From: Eulemur rufifrons | Taxonomy: Eukaryota; Chordata; Mammalia; Primates; Lemuridae | Length of the DNA stretch: 64,000 bases | NCBI RefSeq assembly: GCF_041146395.1 | Contig: NC_090990.1 | Location: 44,402,001 to 44,466,000 of the forward strand | Direction: 5' to 3' | Shown: piece by piece, positions 1 to 11,025 of the stretch | Layout of the letters: every line of letters starts with the position of its first letter | How positions within the stretch are numbered: the first letter of the stretch is position 1 | Position numbers and translations under genes: made by a program | Notes under the pieces: model-generated | The model's input: only the letters and a program-made list of their open reading frames with translations | The model's database searches: none | Told to the model about the DNA's origin: nothing

Positions 1-1080
1 GAGATAGGTTCCAGAAATCTGCAGAGGGTAACATCAACAGGACATTGAGACTGATTGGCTGTGAGGGGTGAGTCAGATGGCAGACCCAGAGCTGACCACT
101 CACTTCAGTATTGCTGTCATTCATGTGTTCCTTGTCCTTAGCCTAGAATCAGATGTCAGAGGAAGCTGGACAGAATTTGGAGTCCTGTCTTCTCTCTGAA
201 GACAGAAGAGATGTGCTAGGACCACCATAGCTCTTGGGCAAAGTCACTTGGGTCCCAGTCCTGCAATATGGAATTTTAATCATGTCCTTTCCATTTAAGG
301 TTTATGTGTTTCCGGTTGATGTATGTCTCCTTAATAAGAATTGTCAGATAAAAGGGAAAATGCCATTTGAATTTTTCATAACCCCCAGCAGTCTGGCTTT
401 TCCATTTGGTCTCAATGATTCTGACTCTCATCTTAATGAAGGCCAAATGTAAATTAAGTTCTGTCAGGCTAGAACAGCCGGAGTCTCCTATCTTTATAAA
501 CATGAAACATTGTAGGGTAACAAGGTGCAGACTGAGGAAGGTCAAGAAAGGTAACAGGGCTGATGCTGATCCTGACAGCTCAATGGTAATGTAAGATAAT
601 TAACGTGGCTTGTAGGGGCTACGTGGAGATATTCCAGCCTGTTTTTTAACTCATTTCCTCCTTTAGCCATTGTCAGCAGAGCAGAAAGCTAATCATTGTA
701 TAAGTTTGAGATTTTTGTTGTGCATTCCAAAGTCCTGGAACCAACTGACTGGAATGTCAAAGGATTTTGTTGATAGGTTTGGGAAATCAGCCCCTCCCAT
801 CTCCCTTGTTCATGCCCCTCTGCTTCTGTTTGCCTGTTAACATACTGGGAAAATGAGTAAATACTCTCTAATTGGTTCTAATGTACCTTTCCTGGTATAT
901 GCAGATTTTTTATAGGAACCTGGGAGTTTGGATGCCTAGAGAGGTGGTTTTATAACTTCCTGCCAACTAAGGAAAGCATCAGTTGAATGCTTTGCAGTAG
1001 GAACTGTTGAAAAGAAAACCCTGCCGAGGTTAGGAAAGGCTGGTTCTTCTAGTGCTTTCTATTACATAAGGAGCTTACCC
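1..1080. other. Unique non-coding sequence
   Basis: I see no recognisable repeat, RNA gene or credible exon. Open frames are below 90 codons on both strands, overlap each other and show no domain, so they look like chance frames. A faint resemblance to old repeats cannot be excluded without a library search. Confidence 0.55.
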
Positions 1081-1086
1081 CACCTC

Positions 1087-1114
1087 ATTTATTTATTTAT
1101 TTATTTATTTATTT
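1087..1114. repeat. (ATTT)n simple repeat
   Basis: About seven tandem 'attt' units sit directly before an antisense Alu fragment. This is the expected place and composition for a decayed A-rich Alu tail read on the opposite strand. Confidence 0.85.
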
Positions 1115-1220
1115 CAGTTTTTGTAGAGAAAGGGTCTCAAGCTTCTGGGCTCAAGCAGTCCTCCTGCCTTGGCCTCCCAAAGGGCTGGGATTAGAGCCAT
1201 GAGCGATTGTACTCAACCCT
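1115..1220 (-). repeat. Alu monomer fragment (FLAM/AluJ-like), antisense
   Basis: The sequence shows 'tttttgtagagaaagggtct' and then 'cctcccaaagggctgggatt', which are reverse-strand Alu landmarks. The segment expected between the 'gggtctca' and 'gggctcaagcagtcctcctg' landmarks is missing, so the copy is internally deleted. High divergence suggests an old monomer or AluJ. Confidence 0.75.
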
Positions 1221-1519
1221 CTACCTCATTTTTAATGCCTTGTTCATTCTTCTTAATATCTTTCCTCTGTGTTAAGGTTTATTCTAATCGTGGAACTTTA
1301 TGAGAGATGAGCAATGTAAGTTTCTTTCTTTGAAATGTCACCATTTTTTAAATGGCAATATGATGGAAGTTACAGTCTTTCTCTGTTAGTTTGGCTTCAA
1401 AGTTTATGTATAGGTCTAATATAACTCACCTGTGTTCATCAGGTCTTAGCAATAAAGCTAATACAAGATATTGAGGAACTTTGGGAGATACAACCCAGTT
1501 CTGTAACAACAACAACAAA

Positions 1520-1740
1520 AAGTATGGGATTTGAAGCCAAACGCACTTGCATTTAAATCTTTCTCTATTACTTACTCATTGTGGGACTTTGGACAAGCTA
1601 AATCAACTTATCTGAGTCTCAACATCCTGAACTGTGAAATGGTGTTATAATGTCAGTCTTGTGGAATTATTGTTAAGTTTGTAAAATATTTGTAAAGTGG
1701 TTTATATAGTAGATACTCAAATAGTACTTTAGTTTTCACA
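1520..1740 (+). repeat. MIR SINE, sense
   Basis: The order of landmarks follows MIR: 'gggatttgaagcc', 'attgtgggactttggacaag', 'ctgtgaaatggtgttataat', then 'tagtagatactcaaatagta'. MIRs are tRNA-derived SINEs fixed before the placental radiation, and this one is strongly diverged. Confidence 0.75.
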
Positions 1741-2105
1741 GCCATTGTATTTGAAAATGGTTGTCTCTGCTGATGGGCATTTCAGTAGCATCCAGCACCC
1801 ACTGAGAGAATTTTAAACACTAGAATATCTTATTTCATAGAGCTGGCTGTAATGAGTGGTATATTTTTTCTGTTTGACTAGTAGCTACGGAAAACATCTA
1901 GAAGTTGTCACCATCAAGTTGTCAGATGTAATCATAGAAAGTAGAGGAGTACAAAATGTATTTTCAGAGTCATTCATTTATTTGAACCATCTGCATCCGA
2001 TGTGTGATACCAGTACCAAAAGGCAGCCACTTTGAGCTGTGAAGCTCGATTTACTTGAGTACCTTCTACTTGTTTTTGATAAAACTTACCAGTGCCTTCA
2101 GCCCC
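1741..2105. other. Unique sequence
   Basis: No repeat or exon signature was recognised between the two flanking MIR copies. Confidence 0.5.
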
Positions 2106-2270
2106 AGAGTTATTTTATTTCATAAGCATTATCTTATTTAATCTTCACACCAGTATTGTGAGATAGTTATTATCTCTTTTTACAGATGAGGAAACTGAAG
2201 CTCAAAAAAGTTAAAGACCTTACTCGTGGTTGCACACTATGTCAGCAAACCCGTAACAAAAACTATACCA
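2106..2270 (-). repeat. MIR SINE, antisense
   Basis: It contains 'cttatttaatcttcacacca', then 'ttttacagatgaggaaactg' and 'aagctcaaaaaagttaaaga', the reverse complement of the MIR core and 3' half. The small open frame that starts in 'atgaggaaactgaag' is an artefact of this repeat. Confidence 0.8.
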
Positions 2271-2431
2271 TAGTTCTGTTCCTCCATCTAGCACCTTACA
2301 GGAGCCTGTGCAGTTTCAGTGTGGGAATCCAGAGGTGGTCTCTGCCATCAAGAAATTATAGTCTGATGACAGAATCAAGGTACAGATCAACCAAGCCATA
2401 AGAATAGAAAAAGAAAATATATGAAAATAGA

Positions 2432-2690
2432 AACTAAAGTATATAGTGCTTACGATGTATCTAGCACTATTCTAAGCATTTTATCCAGGTTAATTCATCT
2501 ATTTCTCACAACTACCCTGTGGAGGGAGGGATTCTCTTCTTTTACAGGTGAGGAATCGGGCACAGAAACTTTAAGCAACTTGCCCAACGCCACTCAGCTA
2601 ATAAGTGGCAAGGCTGGGATTTGAACTTTGGCATTTCACATCCAGAGTATGGGCTCATTGCCATTTCACTCCGCTGCCTCTTCAAGTGTT
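2432..2690 (-). repeat. MIR SINE, antisense, nearly full length
   Basis: Landmarks run in order from 'tagcactattctaagcattt' through 'ttcttttacaggtgaggaat' and 'aagcaacttgcccaacgcca' to 'ctgggatttgaacttt'. That covers most of MIR on the reverse strand. Confidence 0.8.
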
Positions 2691-2789
2691 TGCCTTGCAG
2701 GCTTTGCGCAGGCTAGTTCAGGGAGGAAATTTGTAGGTGATAGCTTGGGGAGGATCTCAGGCTATAAACGATGGGGAGTGGGTTCACTG

Positions 2790-3350
2790 TTGCATTTGAC
2801 AAATACTGAGTGACAGGCACTGTGCAGGGCAGTGGGGGCACCAAGGTGAGTGAACGAGATGAGGGCCCTGGGTGGGCTTCTGGAAATGCAGAGTCTCGTG
2901 TGGAGAGGCAGAAGACAGACAAGGAGACACACACACACACACACACACAGTGATTTGGTTGTCTGGAAAATGCTATGAAGGAAAAACACAGATGAACAGA
3001 TTTGGCATGGATAGTGTGGCTCTCTTTTGGGAGTTTTTATTTGACCTGAATGTTGAGATTGTCAGGAAGGAGAAGCAGCAGATTCCCTGGGGGAGTGAGG
3101 GTGGGGTGGAGGAAAGCACCTCATGAGATCAGCAAAGGAGGTCAGCGGGTCTGGGCGGGTGTGATCAAAGCATGGAGTAGCAGGAGGTGGGCTGGAAAGT
3201 GGGCAGGGTCCAGAGCATGCACGGCCTTGAGGCTATGGGCAGGAATTTAGATTTTATTCGGAGAGCAGTGGGAAATGGTTGATGGATTTTAAGCATGGGT
3301 GTGACACAATCTGTTTTATGACTTAAAAAAATCACTCTGGCATACATGCT
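2790..3350 (-). repeat. L2 LINE 3' region, antisense, carrying a (CA)n tract
   Basis: It opens with 'gacaggcactgtgcagggca', the reverse of the L2 3' end. It continues to 'ggattttaagcatgggtgtg' and 'aaaaaatcactctggcatac', the reverse of the L2 segment that reads 'cagagtgat' on its sense strand. A (CA)n run interrupts it at 2,926-2,949. It is a dead, 5'-truncated copy. Confidence 0.75.
2926..2949. repeat. (CA)n microsatellite
   Basis: About 12 uninterrupted 'ac' units lie inside an L2 fossil. It is likely to vary in length between individuals. Confidence 0.9.
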
Positions 3351-3354
3351 AGGT

Positions 3355-3710
3355 AGATCGTAAATATTTGTGTAGCAACAACAAAGTTTATGCTGTAATG
3401 TTAGAGGAGGGAAAAGTCAGAAGACTGAATGGTCTTATAAATACATTTGTTTTAAGAAATTATTAGTATAGAAAAAAGACTGGCGATATACATAAAAAAC
3501 ATTAATAATGGGACACTGTCCATGGTTGGAATAGTTTGCTACTGTGCTAGCACAATGCTCATGCTTTTATTACTTTTAGTAATTTTCCACTAAAAAAATA
3601 ATCTTGTAGTCATAGCTAACCTTTCTGGTTGACAATACTCATGATTTAGCGTGGGATTTTTCGTTTTGGGGCTTATTTTCCTAGAAAGCCCCTTACTATG
3701 GAGTTCACAG
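3355..3710. other. Unique AT-rich sequence
   Basis: No recognisable repeat or exon lies between the L2 copy and the next MIR. Confidence 0.5.
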
Positions 3711-3714
3711 GCCG

Positions 3715-3910
3715 AATTTCATTTAAGCTCCTCCATGACACAGTATAAGAGTATCCTGTTCTACTAGATCTGTGTAACAGTATGCGGAAACCAAGACTCA
3801 GAGGGCCTAAGCGGCATCCCCAAAGCTACGCAATAAGTGAGTTGTAGAGTCTGGATTCTCACCCAGTCCAGCCTGTGTCCAGACCCTGGGCTCTAGCCAT
3901 GGCCCCTCAC
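3715..3910 (-). repeat. MIR SINE, antisense
   Basis: Reverse-strand MIR order is visible: 'cggaaaccaagactcagagg', 'caaagctacgcaataagtga', 'gagtctggattctcacccag', then 'ccctgggctctagccatgg'. Confidence 0.75.
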
Positions 3911-3924
3911 TGCCTGTTCTTGAA

Positions 3925-4060
3925 AGGCACTGTAGTTTTTTCCCACCTGCCAGTGCTGCAGGCTGGCAGCCCATGGGCTGAATCTGGCTGAAAGACAGGT
4001 TTTGTTTGACCCGCCCTGCTTCTCTAGAAAACATACTGAAAGAACCTGGCAATACTGGGT
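3925..4060. repeat. Possible hAT-type DNA transposon fragment
   Basis: The phrase 'cagcccatgggctgaatctg' followed by 'acaggttttgtttgacccgc' resembles the inner arm of abundant non-autonomous hAT-Charlie elements. No terminal inverted repeat pair or 8-bp duplication could be fixed, so the call is tentative. Confidence 0.35.
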
Positions 4061-4317
4061 CCACATGTCCATGTGGAAGGCATTGGGGGGAGCCGAGTAG
4101 GGGGTGCCCTCTTTAGAATGGGCTGGCCCACTTCATTTCACAGCAGTCCCAACTCAGCCTGCTTCACTCATTTCCTTCTTCAGCTCTACCCCTTTGGGCA
4201 TTTGAATATGAGACCCAGGCTGTGGGAATTTGTTCAAGGACTCCATCGTTACTTGTCCTCTAACAAGTGCTTAGAGAAATGGAAAGACTTTCCAGATGGT
4301 GAATTTCTTTCTTGGTG

Positions 4318-4660
4318 GCTCCAATGATTCCATGCCCATATTCTCTCACACCTCTGGGTCTTTGCTCAAGTTTTTCCTTCTCTCTGGCAAACTTATAATA
4401 ATTTCTTCCTTCACCAGAAAAACTTGTAATAATTGTTCAAGACTCAGCCTTTATTTCCTCCAGGAAGTCTATGTCTAGTGTTGATTGGGGTCCTGCCCTC
4501 TGTCCTCTTGCATTCTCTGCTTACTTCTGTCCTAGAATTTATTACATGACATTGTGCCATATTTATCTTGGTGTCCTGAGCCTCTAGGGCACTACTGAAC
4601 ATCTAACATTAATAGCTCAGTAAATATTTTGATGGATGGATAGATGAATGGATGAACTTA
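4318..4660 (+). repeat. L2 LINE 3' end, sense
   Basis: L2 3' landmarks occur in order: 'tctgggtctttgctcaagtt', 'caagactcagcctttatttc', 'ctccaggaagtctatgtcta', and a terminal section with 'agctcagtaaatattttgat' and GATG/GATA-rich repeats. The copy is non-coding. Confidence 0.8.
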
Positions 4661-5395
4661 TTAAATCATCTCTCATGCCATTTTTGATTGCTGGGTGTGC
4701 CTGTCCAATCATTCCATTCCAAAGTAAAGGTCCACTGCACGCCCAGCGTAAATTAATTTTTTCTTTCCCATTGTGGAAAACGATATTTGGAGGAGCATTA
4801 CTGCTCCTTTCCACCCCAGAGCCACCTCTTGTCTTGGCTGAGGTCCTGTTACCTGAGTCACAGCTTATTTTGTGTGCAAAATGAAGGCTCTAGACGGAGG
4901 CAGTAACTCCCCTGGGCCTTTCTTCTGTGCCTCTGGACTCCTGTGGTGGATACCACTTCAAGTTGCTCCCTTCACGCCTCAGGAGAATCCAAGACTCATC
5001 TATTAAGTCCAGAAAGCTCTCTAGCATGTTTATAGCAGGGCCCTGTATGCTGGACCAGATTCCTCCCAGCCTTTGAGCAACGTGGACAGTATTGTCAGCT
5101 GTTGTTAGGGCATCTGTTGTGATTTTCTCTCTAGGGTGGTCTGCCTATAAACTGGGCCTGTAACTAAATATATGGAATGTTGAGGCTGATGGCCTGCTTT
5201 CATCTACCTAGGCAGTGAATCCTTTCCTTATTATCCTTATATTTGCATATTTGATTTATGACAAATATATGGTGTATTCTTTTAGTTTTATAGTCCAACA
5301 AAATAATTTTAAAATGCAGACCAAAAAAAAAAAAAAGAAGCTCTTAGCCAGATACCTTTTATTATAACATTTAATAAATGTCAGTTATTATTATA
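4661..5395. other. Unique sequence with a short poly(A)
   Basis: A 14-base A run at about 5,322-5,335 is the only simple feature. No SINE body precedes it, so I do not call a retroposon. Confidence 0.5.
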
Positions 5396-5399
5396 ATGC

Positions 5400-5580
5400 T
5401 ATTTCTTTAATTTACTTTATGAGTTATGGCAGCCTTTTACAAATAATTTCCTTTATGTAATCTGTGACATGGACTTACGAGATAAATATTACCATTTCCC
5501 ACATTTTACAGATGAGTACAACAGGCCTTAAAGAGATGAAATGACTTGTTCACAGGTATCACAATTGGATCTTAATGAAG
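5400..5580 (-). repeat. MIR SINE, antisense, diverged
   Basis: The core 'cccacattttacagatgagt' followed by 'ggccttaaagagatgaaatg' and 'cacaggtatcacaattggat' matches reverse-strand MIR. The ends are vague. Confidence 0.6.
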
Positions 5581-5639
5581 ATCCTTTTGGCTCTAAATCC
5601 TGTTTTTTTTTATTGTTGTTGTTTTTGTTCCTTTCTGTT

Positions 5640-5795
5640 GTACCATGTTCCTTCCTCATTTGGGTTGGTGGATTCTTAGCTCCATAAGAGGAGAACCCAA
5701 ATCTATCTATGCATACCTTACTGTTGCATCCCCAGAGCTAAACACAATGCTTGGCATCGAAAACATCCTCCATAAATATTTGCTAAATGCATTCC
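5640..5795 (+). repeat. L2 LINE 3' end, sense
   Basis: The end of L2 is seen in 'tgttgcatccccagagctaa', 'cacaatgcttggcatcg' and 'ataaatatttgctaaatgca'. Confidence 0.75.
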
Positions 5796-5799
5796 TGTC

Positions 5800-6335
5800 T
5801 CCTGGTCAGCCAGCAGCCAGCCTTCTGACTGTAGCACTGCAGACCGGATGCCCAGCTTACTTGTTGCCGGTCTTCCTGACTGCTGTGCAGGGATGTCAGC
5901 TACTTCTAGGAGTTTTTAGGGTAACCAGAGAGATGAAAGGATTGCTAAATTGGGCTGGCTCTGTGCCCACATGGTATGGTTCTTTGTCAAACAAAAATTG
6001 AACAAAATTCTTTTCCCACTGTGGCTACAATGGAGGTCACACCAATTAAAGGAAAATATTATCTTTAAAAAAGACACTAAAAAAGACAATGGATTTGGTG
6101 TGTGTTGTGATATAGTAACTCATAGCATGTGAACTGTCACCTTGGAAGACTGGAGGCACAGGGTCAATGGTTGTTCATTGAGGCAAGGGAGGTGGCAGGC
6201 TAAAAGTCCAAAAGGATGCAAAATAGGATTGTTCTGGAGGGAGAATTAAGTAAATCTCATTTCTCTGAACATTAGGGTTAGTATTACTTTTTTCCTTATT
6301 ATCCAAAATGAGAATAACTGATCTCCTATTGTAGG
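5800..6335. other. Unique sequence
   Basis: The plus-strand open frame at 5,645-6,001 (118 codons) starts in the preceding L2 3' end and runs into this block. It has no recognisable domain and is judged a chance frame. Nothing else was recognised. Confidence 0.5.
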
Positions 6336-6339
6336 TTTA

Positions 6340-6468
6340 TATTCATTTAATCAGTGAAACAAAATTTTGTCTAGGAACTACTGTGCACAAAGTACTGTGC
6401 CCGGTGATGGGGAGGTGAGGGTGAAGCTTGACTCACTCTTTATCTCAAGGAGTGCCCATGTCCAGAAC
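6340..6468 (-). repeat. L2 LINE 3' end, antisense
   Basis: Reverse-strand L2 end: 'ttcatttaatcagtgaaaca', then 'gtactgtgcccggtgatggg' and 'tctcaaggagtgcccatgtc'. Confidence 0.6.
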
Positions 6469-6495
6469 CAAGAACAAGAGACTGTGAAGGCCATT

Positions 6496-6710
6496 TTTTT
6501 CCCAACATTTTATTAAAGATTTTGAAATATACCAAAAAAATGAAAGAGTTTTATAGTGCATACTCAGAACCATTGCCTGGAGTCTGCCATTAACATTTTC
6601 TACCCTCACTTTATCACTTATATCCATCTGTCTGTATCTCTGTCCGTCCACGATCTAGCTTAAGTTTTTGGAATAAGTTGGGATGTCATTACATTTATGA
6701 CATATTAAAA
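6496..6710 (-). repeat. Old L1 3' region fragment, antisense
   Basis: 'cattttattaaagattttga', 'gaaagagttttatagtgcat', 'ctgccattaacattttctac' and 'cttatatccatctgtctgta' follow a pattern found in the 3' part of ancient L1M elements read backwards. The subfamily is not assigned. Confidence 0.55.
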
Positions 6711-6799
6711 GTCATTTACTTTTCTGAAATATTTAATAAGTTCTAGTTAAGATACTGACCTTGTTTGATTGCTATCTGCATCTATGATCAACACCCACA

Positions 6800-7000
6800 C
6801 TAGACTTTATTAAATATTTTCCATGTGCTTTAAGTCTTCTATCTGGTTTCTTCTTAATGAAAATCTTGCAAGGTGGGTGTTATCACTTACTTTGCAGATG
6901 AAGAAGCTGAGGATGGGGAAGTTAAGTAGATTATCTCTTATAGATGATTACATCTGGCAATGTTGGAATGCAAGCCCTGGTTTTCTGACTCTAAGAAATA
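6800..7000 (-). repeat. MIR SINE, antisense
   Basis: The sequence runs from 'ccatgtgctttaagtcttct' through 'gcagatgaagaagctgagga' to 'tggaatgcaagccctggttt', in reverse-strand MIR order. Confidence 0.75.
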
Positions 7001-7004
7001 GATT

Positions 7005-8300
7005 TAAAAAGCCATCGTAAAGGTTAGCTGGTGAGACTCCCACCTTCATCACACAAGGTGCCTCTGTCTACAGATAAGATGCTAGATCGAGAAAGCCATT
7101 TCTCATTGTTTAAGTTTCAAATCCCACATAACACATTTGTGCGATTTAAATTTAAAGTTATCAAAGTTATCAAAGGTTTAGATGTCCAAAGTCAGATTCA
7201 GAATGAAAGAATTATACTTGAGACGGGGTGAGATCTAGATTTCTTTCCAAATTCCAGCCCATCACCTCTTTTGTTTTTGCTCCAGTACATTATAGTTACC
7301 TCTTAAAGAACTGACCTCTTTTTCTTCTTTCTATTCCCCTATCTATAGTTAGAAAAGATTAATAAATTATGGAACTAGTTCCTTACCTCTTCCAAAGTCA
7401 GGGGTTCTGGAAGTCCTTATGGAGCTAAGACCTCCCTGGAGGCTTGTCTAGGTGCATCGAACAGAGGCCACTCTGCTGGTGGAGTGGTAATTTGATTCAG
7501 GGATTCCTATGAAGACCAGTGTCTCTCTGCAAGGAGAGGCTATGGATTAGGTAAAACTTGTGAGCAACCTCAGTAATAAAAGGAAGTCTGATTTCAAGTC
7601 TGTGGCCCCATCGATACCCATATCCCCACCCTCTCAAAAGGCTGCTTCATCTGCTTCATGTGGTTTCTAGGCTTTGTAGTCTCAATGGTCATTGTCTTCT
7701 GGCTGAAAAATGCAAAGCTAGGGGATAGTCAGAGGACATTAGAGAGCTGCCTGAGTAAGGGGCTCTGCCCTGCCTGGCCTCTGTTTCTCCTCATGCCTTT
7801 GGTGGAGGTCTGAACTGTGGTGCAGTACACATTTCCTTCCAGTAGCACTGTATGTCTAGAGTACTGGAGCTTACACAAATGAGGCAAAGCAAGCTATTAG
7901 GAAGTAAGATCTCCCTCTCTTTTCACTAAGTATTCATAATTTTATTAATAACAAGGACTTTATTTTTCTGTCATGATTTTTATTATTATTACTTCACCAC
8001 TGATTAGTGGAAATGATTGGTGCTGGACCATCACCAGTCCATGGTCTGGCATTTGGGAACAACTGGTGCATGTGTGCCCTGAAGCTGTCCTTCAACCTGG
8101 CATTCTGTGAACCCGAGAGAGAGAAGAGACGAGAACCAGGGACCAGAGTGAGGCCTCCTGCAGTTGTCTTGGCACAAGGCCGTGCGGTCTGGCTTTGGCT
8201 GGGGGTCAGAGACAAGCCCGTGGACCTGAGAAAGAGAGTGAATCACTGTGCAAGTATTTATCGAGCACCTCCCATGTCCTGGGAAGCAGCCGCTGGACAG
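7005..8300. other. Unique sequence
   Basis: No repeat family was recognised with confidence. Frames of up to 122 codons near 8.0-8.4 kb occur on both strands at the same place and show no domain, which is typical of chance frames in GC-richer DNA. Confidence 0.5.
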
Positions 8301-8304
8301 TGGG

Positions 8305-8440
8305 GAAGGAGTATTGGGTTTGGAGTTCAAGTGGCCAGAGTTTCCCCTCAGGCTTTCCGCCTGCTATCTGCATGATCTGGGAAATTCCCGGATGGTCTAT
8401 AGTTTTCCGTCTATAAAGCGGTGTTGGTGGTAGTATTATG
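8305..8440 (+). repeat. MIR SINE, sense
   Basis: 'gggtttggagttcaagtggc', 'cctgctatctgcatgatctg' and 'gtctataaagcggtgttggt' follow MIR sense order. Confidence 0.6.
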
Positions 8441-8669
8441 TATCAGAAGGTATTTGGTAAATTGCAGAGTGCTGGTGGTAGCGCTAGATTTTCAGATGGT
8501 GATGACAGAAAAAGTTGATATTTGGAAAGAAAATTAATGAGGTCTACTTTTTAATATATTTATCTTTAGATGCAGTTAGGAAATACAAGAGTGAAGGGAA
8601 ATGGAATTCACATTGTTCAAGGGGTAGGCACTTTTTAAAAATTGTACTTTTTAATCTTTGGGACAGCTC

Positions 8670-8805
8670 AGGGGAGAGGATATTATTTCTGTCTGAGCAG
8701 GTGGGAACAGACTGAGAGAGGCTCACCGCATGCAGCCACTGGGTGCTAGAGCTGGGGTTCTAGTTCAGCTCCAGCGCAAGCCTGTGCTATTTCCGCAATG
8801 GCACG
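8670..8805 (-). repeat. MIR SINE, antisense
   Basis: Reverse MIR landmarks: 'gaacagactgagagaggctc', 'gctagagctggggttctagt', then 'aagcctgtgctatttccgc'. Confidence 0.55.
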
Positions 8806-8991
8806 CAGGCCAAAGGTTGGGGGAGGAGAGGAGTCGGGGAGAGAATGAGTCTATCCTGAGATACCCCTGCGCAAATGCTTCCAGGGCAGTTTTACTTGCA
8901 CTATTGTTAGTACCATATAGGGTATCCATCACAAATTTGTCTGGAGGGTCACTGTAAGAATGGGCATGTGTTCTGCCAGAGTTTTTCGAGA

Positions 8992-9135
8992 ACATTCATT
9001 CGTTCAGCAAATGTTTATTGAAAATTTGTTTTATTCCATGTACTTTGTTAAATATTCAGAATATATCAGTAAAGAAAACAAGGAGTCACTGTCCTCAAGG
9101 TGCCCATATTCTAGAAGGGAGACCAAAGAGATGAA
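8992..9135 (-). repeat. L2 LINE 3' end, antisense
   Basis: 'attcattcgttcagcaaatg' 'tttattgaaa' is the reverse of the L2 terminus. 'gtcctcaaggtgcccatatt' 'ctagaagggagacc' is the reverse of the L2 motif around 'ctagaatgtaagctcc'. Confidence 0.75.
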
Positions 9136-9139
9136 GCAG

Positions 9140-10105
9140 CATTGGTGGCAAGGACATTTGGGCTACTCTAGGAATATGGCCTAGTTAGGGTAGAGTGGTC
9201 GGGGGGAGATGATGTGTAGGCTGGGAGGGGGCAGGGGATGAATTGGAGTTAGGTGGTAAGAGGTTGGGGTGGGGTGGTAAAAGGCAGGCTGGTGGTAATC
9301 TGAGGAAATGAGACCTCCACAGGGCTGCAAATACGGATTGGGGAGACCTTCGAATGTGAGAGAGGAGTTCTGTGAGTCAGTCAAAATTTCCTTTAAGTCC
9401 CTTTTACATATTCTGTACTATTCATTGTGGGGATTTCCTTTTGGGATCTCCTGAGATGGAGCCAGTTTACCCTGGCCACAATCAGAGAAAAGCCAGAAGC
9501 TGTTCACCACACCTTTTCTGACTGTCCCATCTCAAGGACCTGGACCTGAGAACTCAGCAGATGATGAGCTCTGAGCTCTCAGGAGGCTGCAGTGTCCTCC
9601 CTGGGCAGACAGAGCAGCTGTCCTCAGTTCAGTCGTCTCAGGACTAGACTAGACAGTGACCCGACGATAAAGCAGTGAATTAACCCCATTTGCCCAGGAG
9701 GGTGGGGCTGAATACCAGACAAGGCCCTTTCCACCTCTCTTGGGGGTGTGTGACTCAGAGGCAGTGACATCAGCCATGACTTCATTCATCCAGAGGAAAG
9801 ACAGTGTGCAGACCGTTAGCAAAGCTGCTTTCTGTTCTCCCTTCTCCATGTTTTGTCTTGTCGGGGACATTGGCATGGTCCTGCTGTTGTTTCTTGCGTT
9901 TAACCTACTCTTTCTCTTCATCCCACTTTTCTTTTGTCTCCTTGTCCATCCATCTTTTGCTTTTGTCTTTATTTTCTTCTCCTTCCTCCTCTTCTATTTA
10001 ATTTTTCTTGTTTCATTTTCTCTCCCACTATTCTTCTCTTTGACTCTTTCTCTTCCCTCTGTGTCAGAAGTGGATGTGGAAACTAGTCCTCCTGCCTCCT
10101 GTCTC
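9140..10105. other. Unique sequence with a G-rich stretch and a pyrimidine tract
   Basis: 9,190-9,300 is G/T-rich on the plus strand and 9,890-10,065 is almost pure C/T. The 150-codon frame over the tract is Phe/Leu/Ser-rich because of this composition and is not a credible protein. Confidence 0.55.
9890..10065. repeat. Long imperfect pyrimidine tract
   Basis: The plus strand is dominated by ctt, tct and tcc triplets for about 175 bases. It is low-complexity sequence with no single repeating unit. Confidence 0.8.
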
Positions 10106-10109
10106 CTCT

Positions 10110-10735
10110 CCCCTCTAGGCTTCCCTCCAGGTTGTTGCTGTCCTAACCTTCCTAAAACTGTATTCTCAGATCACTTCCGGCTCGAGGACTGATGGTGGTT
10201 CTCATTCTCTTCTGACTCAAGTGTCTAACACAAATCCAGATTTACTGCAGATTGCACGTCAACACACTTCTCTCAGACTGACCTTTCCATGCTTCCTCCC
10301 CCATGGCCATGGATGCACTTGATGCCTCCTCGTGCGCTTTTGTCAGTCAGTTGCCCTAGGACAGCCTGCCCTCCATCCACCTTCCTTGGTCTGTGCCACT
10401 CCCCACACCCAGATCAGATACTGCCTCCTCAGGAACTCCTTTCCTCTACCTCCTTCCCACAGCAGTGTCTTTCCTTCATGACCAGATAGCATTCTTGGTT
10501 TATAAATTAGATATTTTAGAACTTGAATTATTCTGTACTATTTATACACTCTTCTTCAGTGTTTCACATGCACAGATTCTTTGTTCATCCTAGCCAGCAA
10601 GTAACCTGAAGATTGGGACTAGTGTGTTTTTGTCTTTCGTCTTCCACCAGCATACCTAGCACACATCTGGCCAGAAACCTGGACTGATAGACAAATCGTT
10701 GCACAGTCAATAAATATTTTATTTGAGAAAGAGTT
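10110..10735 (+). repeat. L2 LINE 3' region, sense
   Basis: 'ccttggtctgtgccactccc', 'ctcctcaggaactcctttcc', 'catacctagcacacatctgg' and 'cagtcaataaatattttatt' track the L2 3' portion. It is among the longer L2 segments in the window. Confidence 0.7.
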
Positions 10736-10789
10736 ATTTGTTCCTTCCTGAAGATGGAAAGATGTGGTAGAACTGACTTACAAAGTAAT

Positions 10790-11025
10790 AGTAAGAACAG
10801 TCATTTAAGAAGTGCTTACTAGGTGCCAGCCACTGTTCTAAACAGTTTACATATATTTGTTCATTTGATCTCTCAACAACCCTATGGCTTAGGTACTATT
10901 AATGTCCTCAGCAATTGTTATAGGATGAGGAAATTGAAATAAAGAGTAGTTAAGTAGCTTGCCCAAAGCCACACAGCTATGAAGTATGAGAGCGGGATCT
11001 ACCCCTTGCAGTCTGGCTCTGGAAG
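10790..11025 (-). repeat. MIR SINE, antisense, well preserved
   Basis: 'agtgcttactaggtgccagc', 'cactgttctaaacagtttac', 'gcttgcccaaagccacacag' and 'cttgcagtctggctctgg' cover nearly the whole MIR on the reverse strand. Confidence 0.85.

Noticed and set aside
2186..2401. Small frame starting 'atgaggaaactgaag'
   Set aside because: The start lies in the antisense MIR core, which gives the same false start at many MIR copies.
5640..5680. CRISPR array, tRNA or small RNA gene anywhere in the window
   Set aside because: I scanned for regularly spaced repeats, tRNA A and B boxes outside SINEs, and U6, 7SK and 5S landmarks, and saw none. tRNA-like signals belong to MIR.
9740..10192. 150-codon frame rich in Phe, Leu and Ser as a membrane protein
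   Set aside because: The hydrophobic run is the translation of a pyrimidine tract (ttc, ctt, tct codons). No homologous pattern was recognised.
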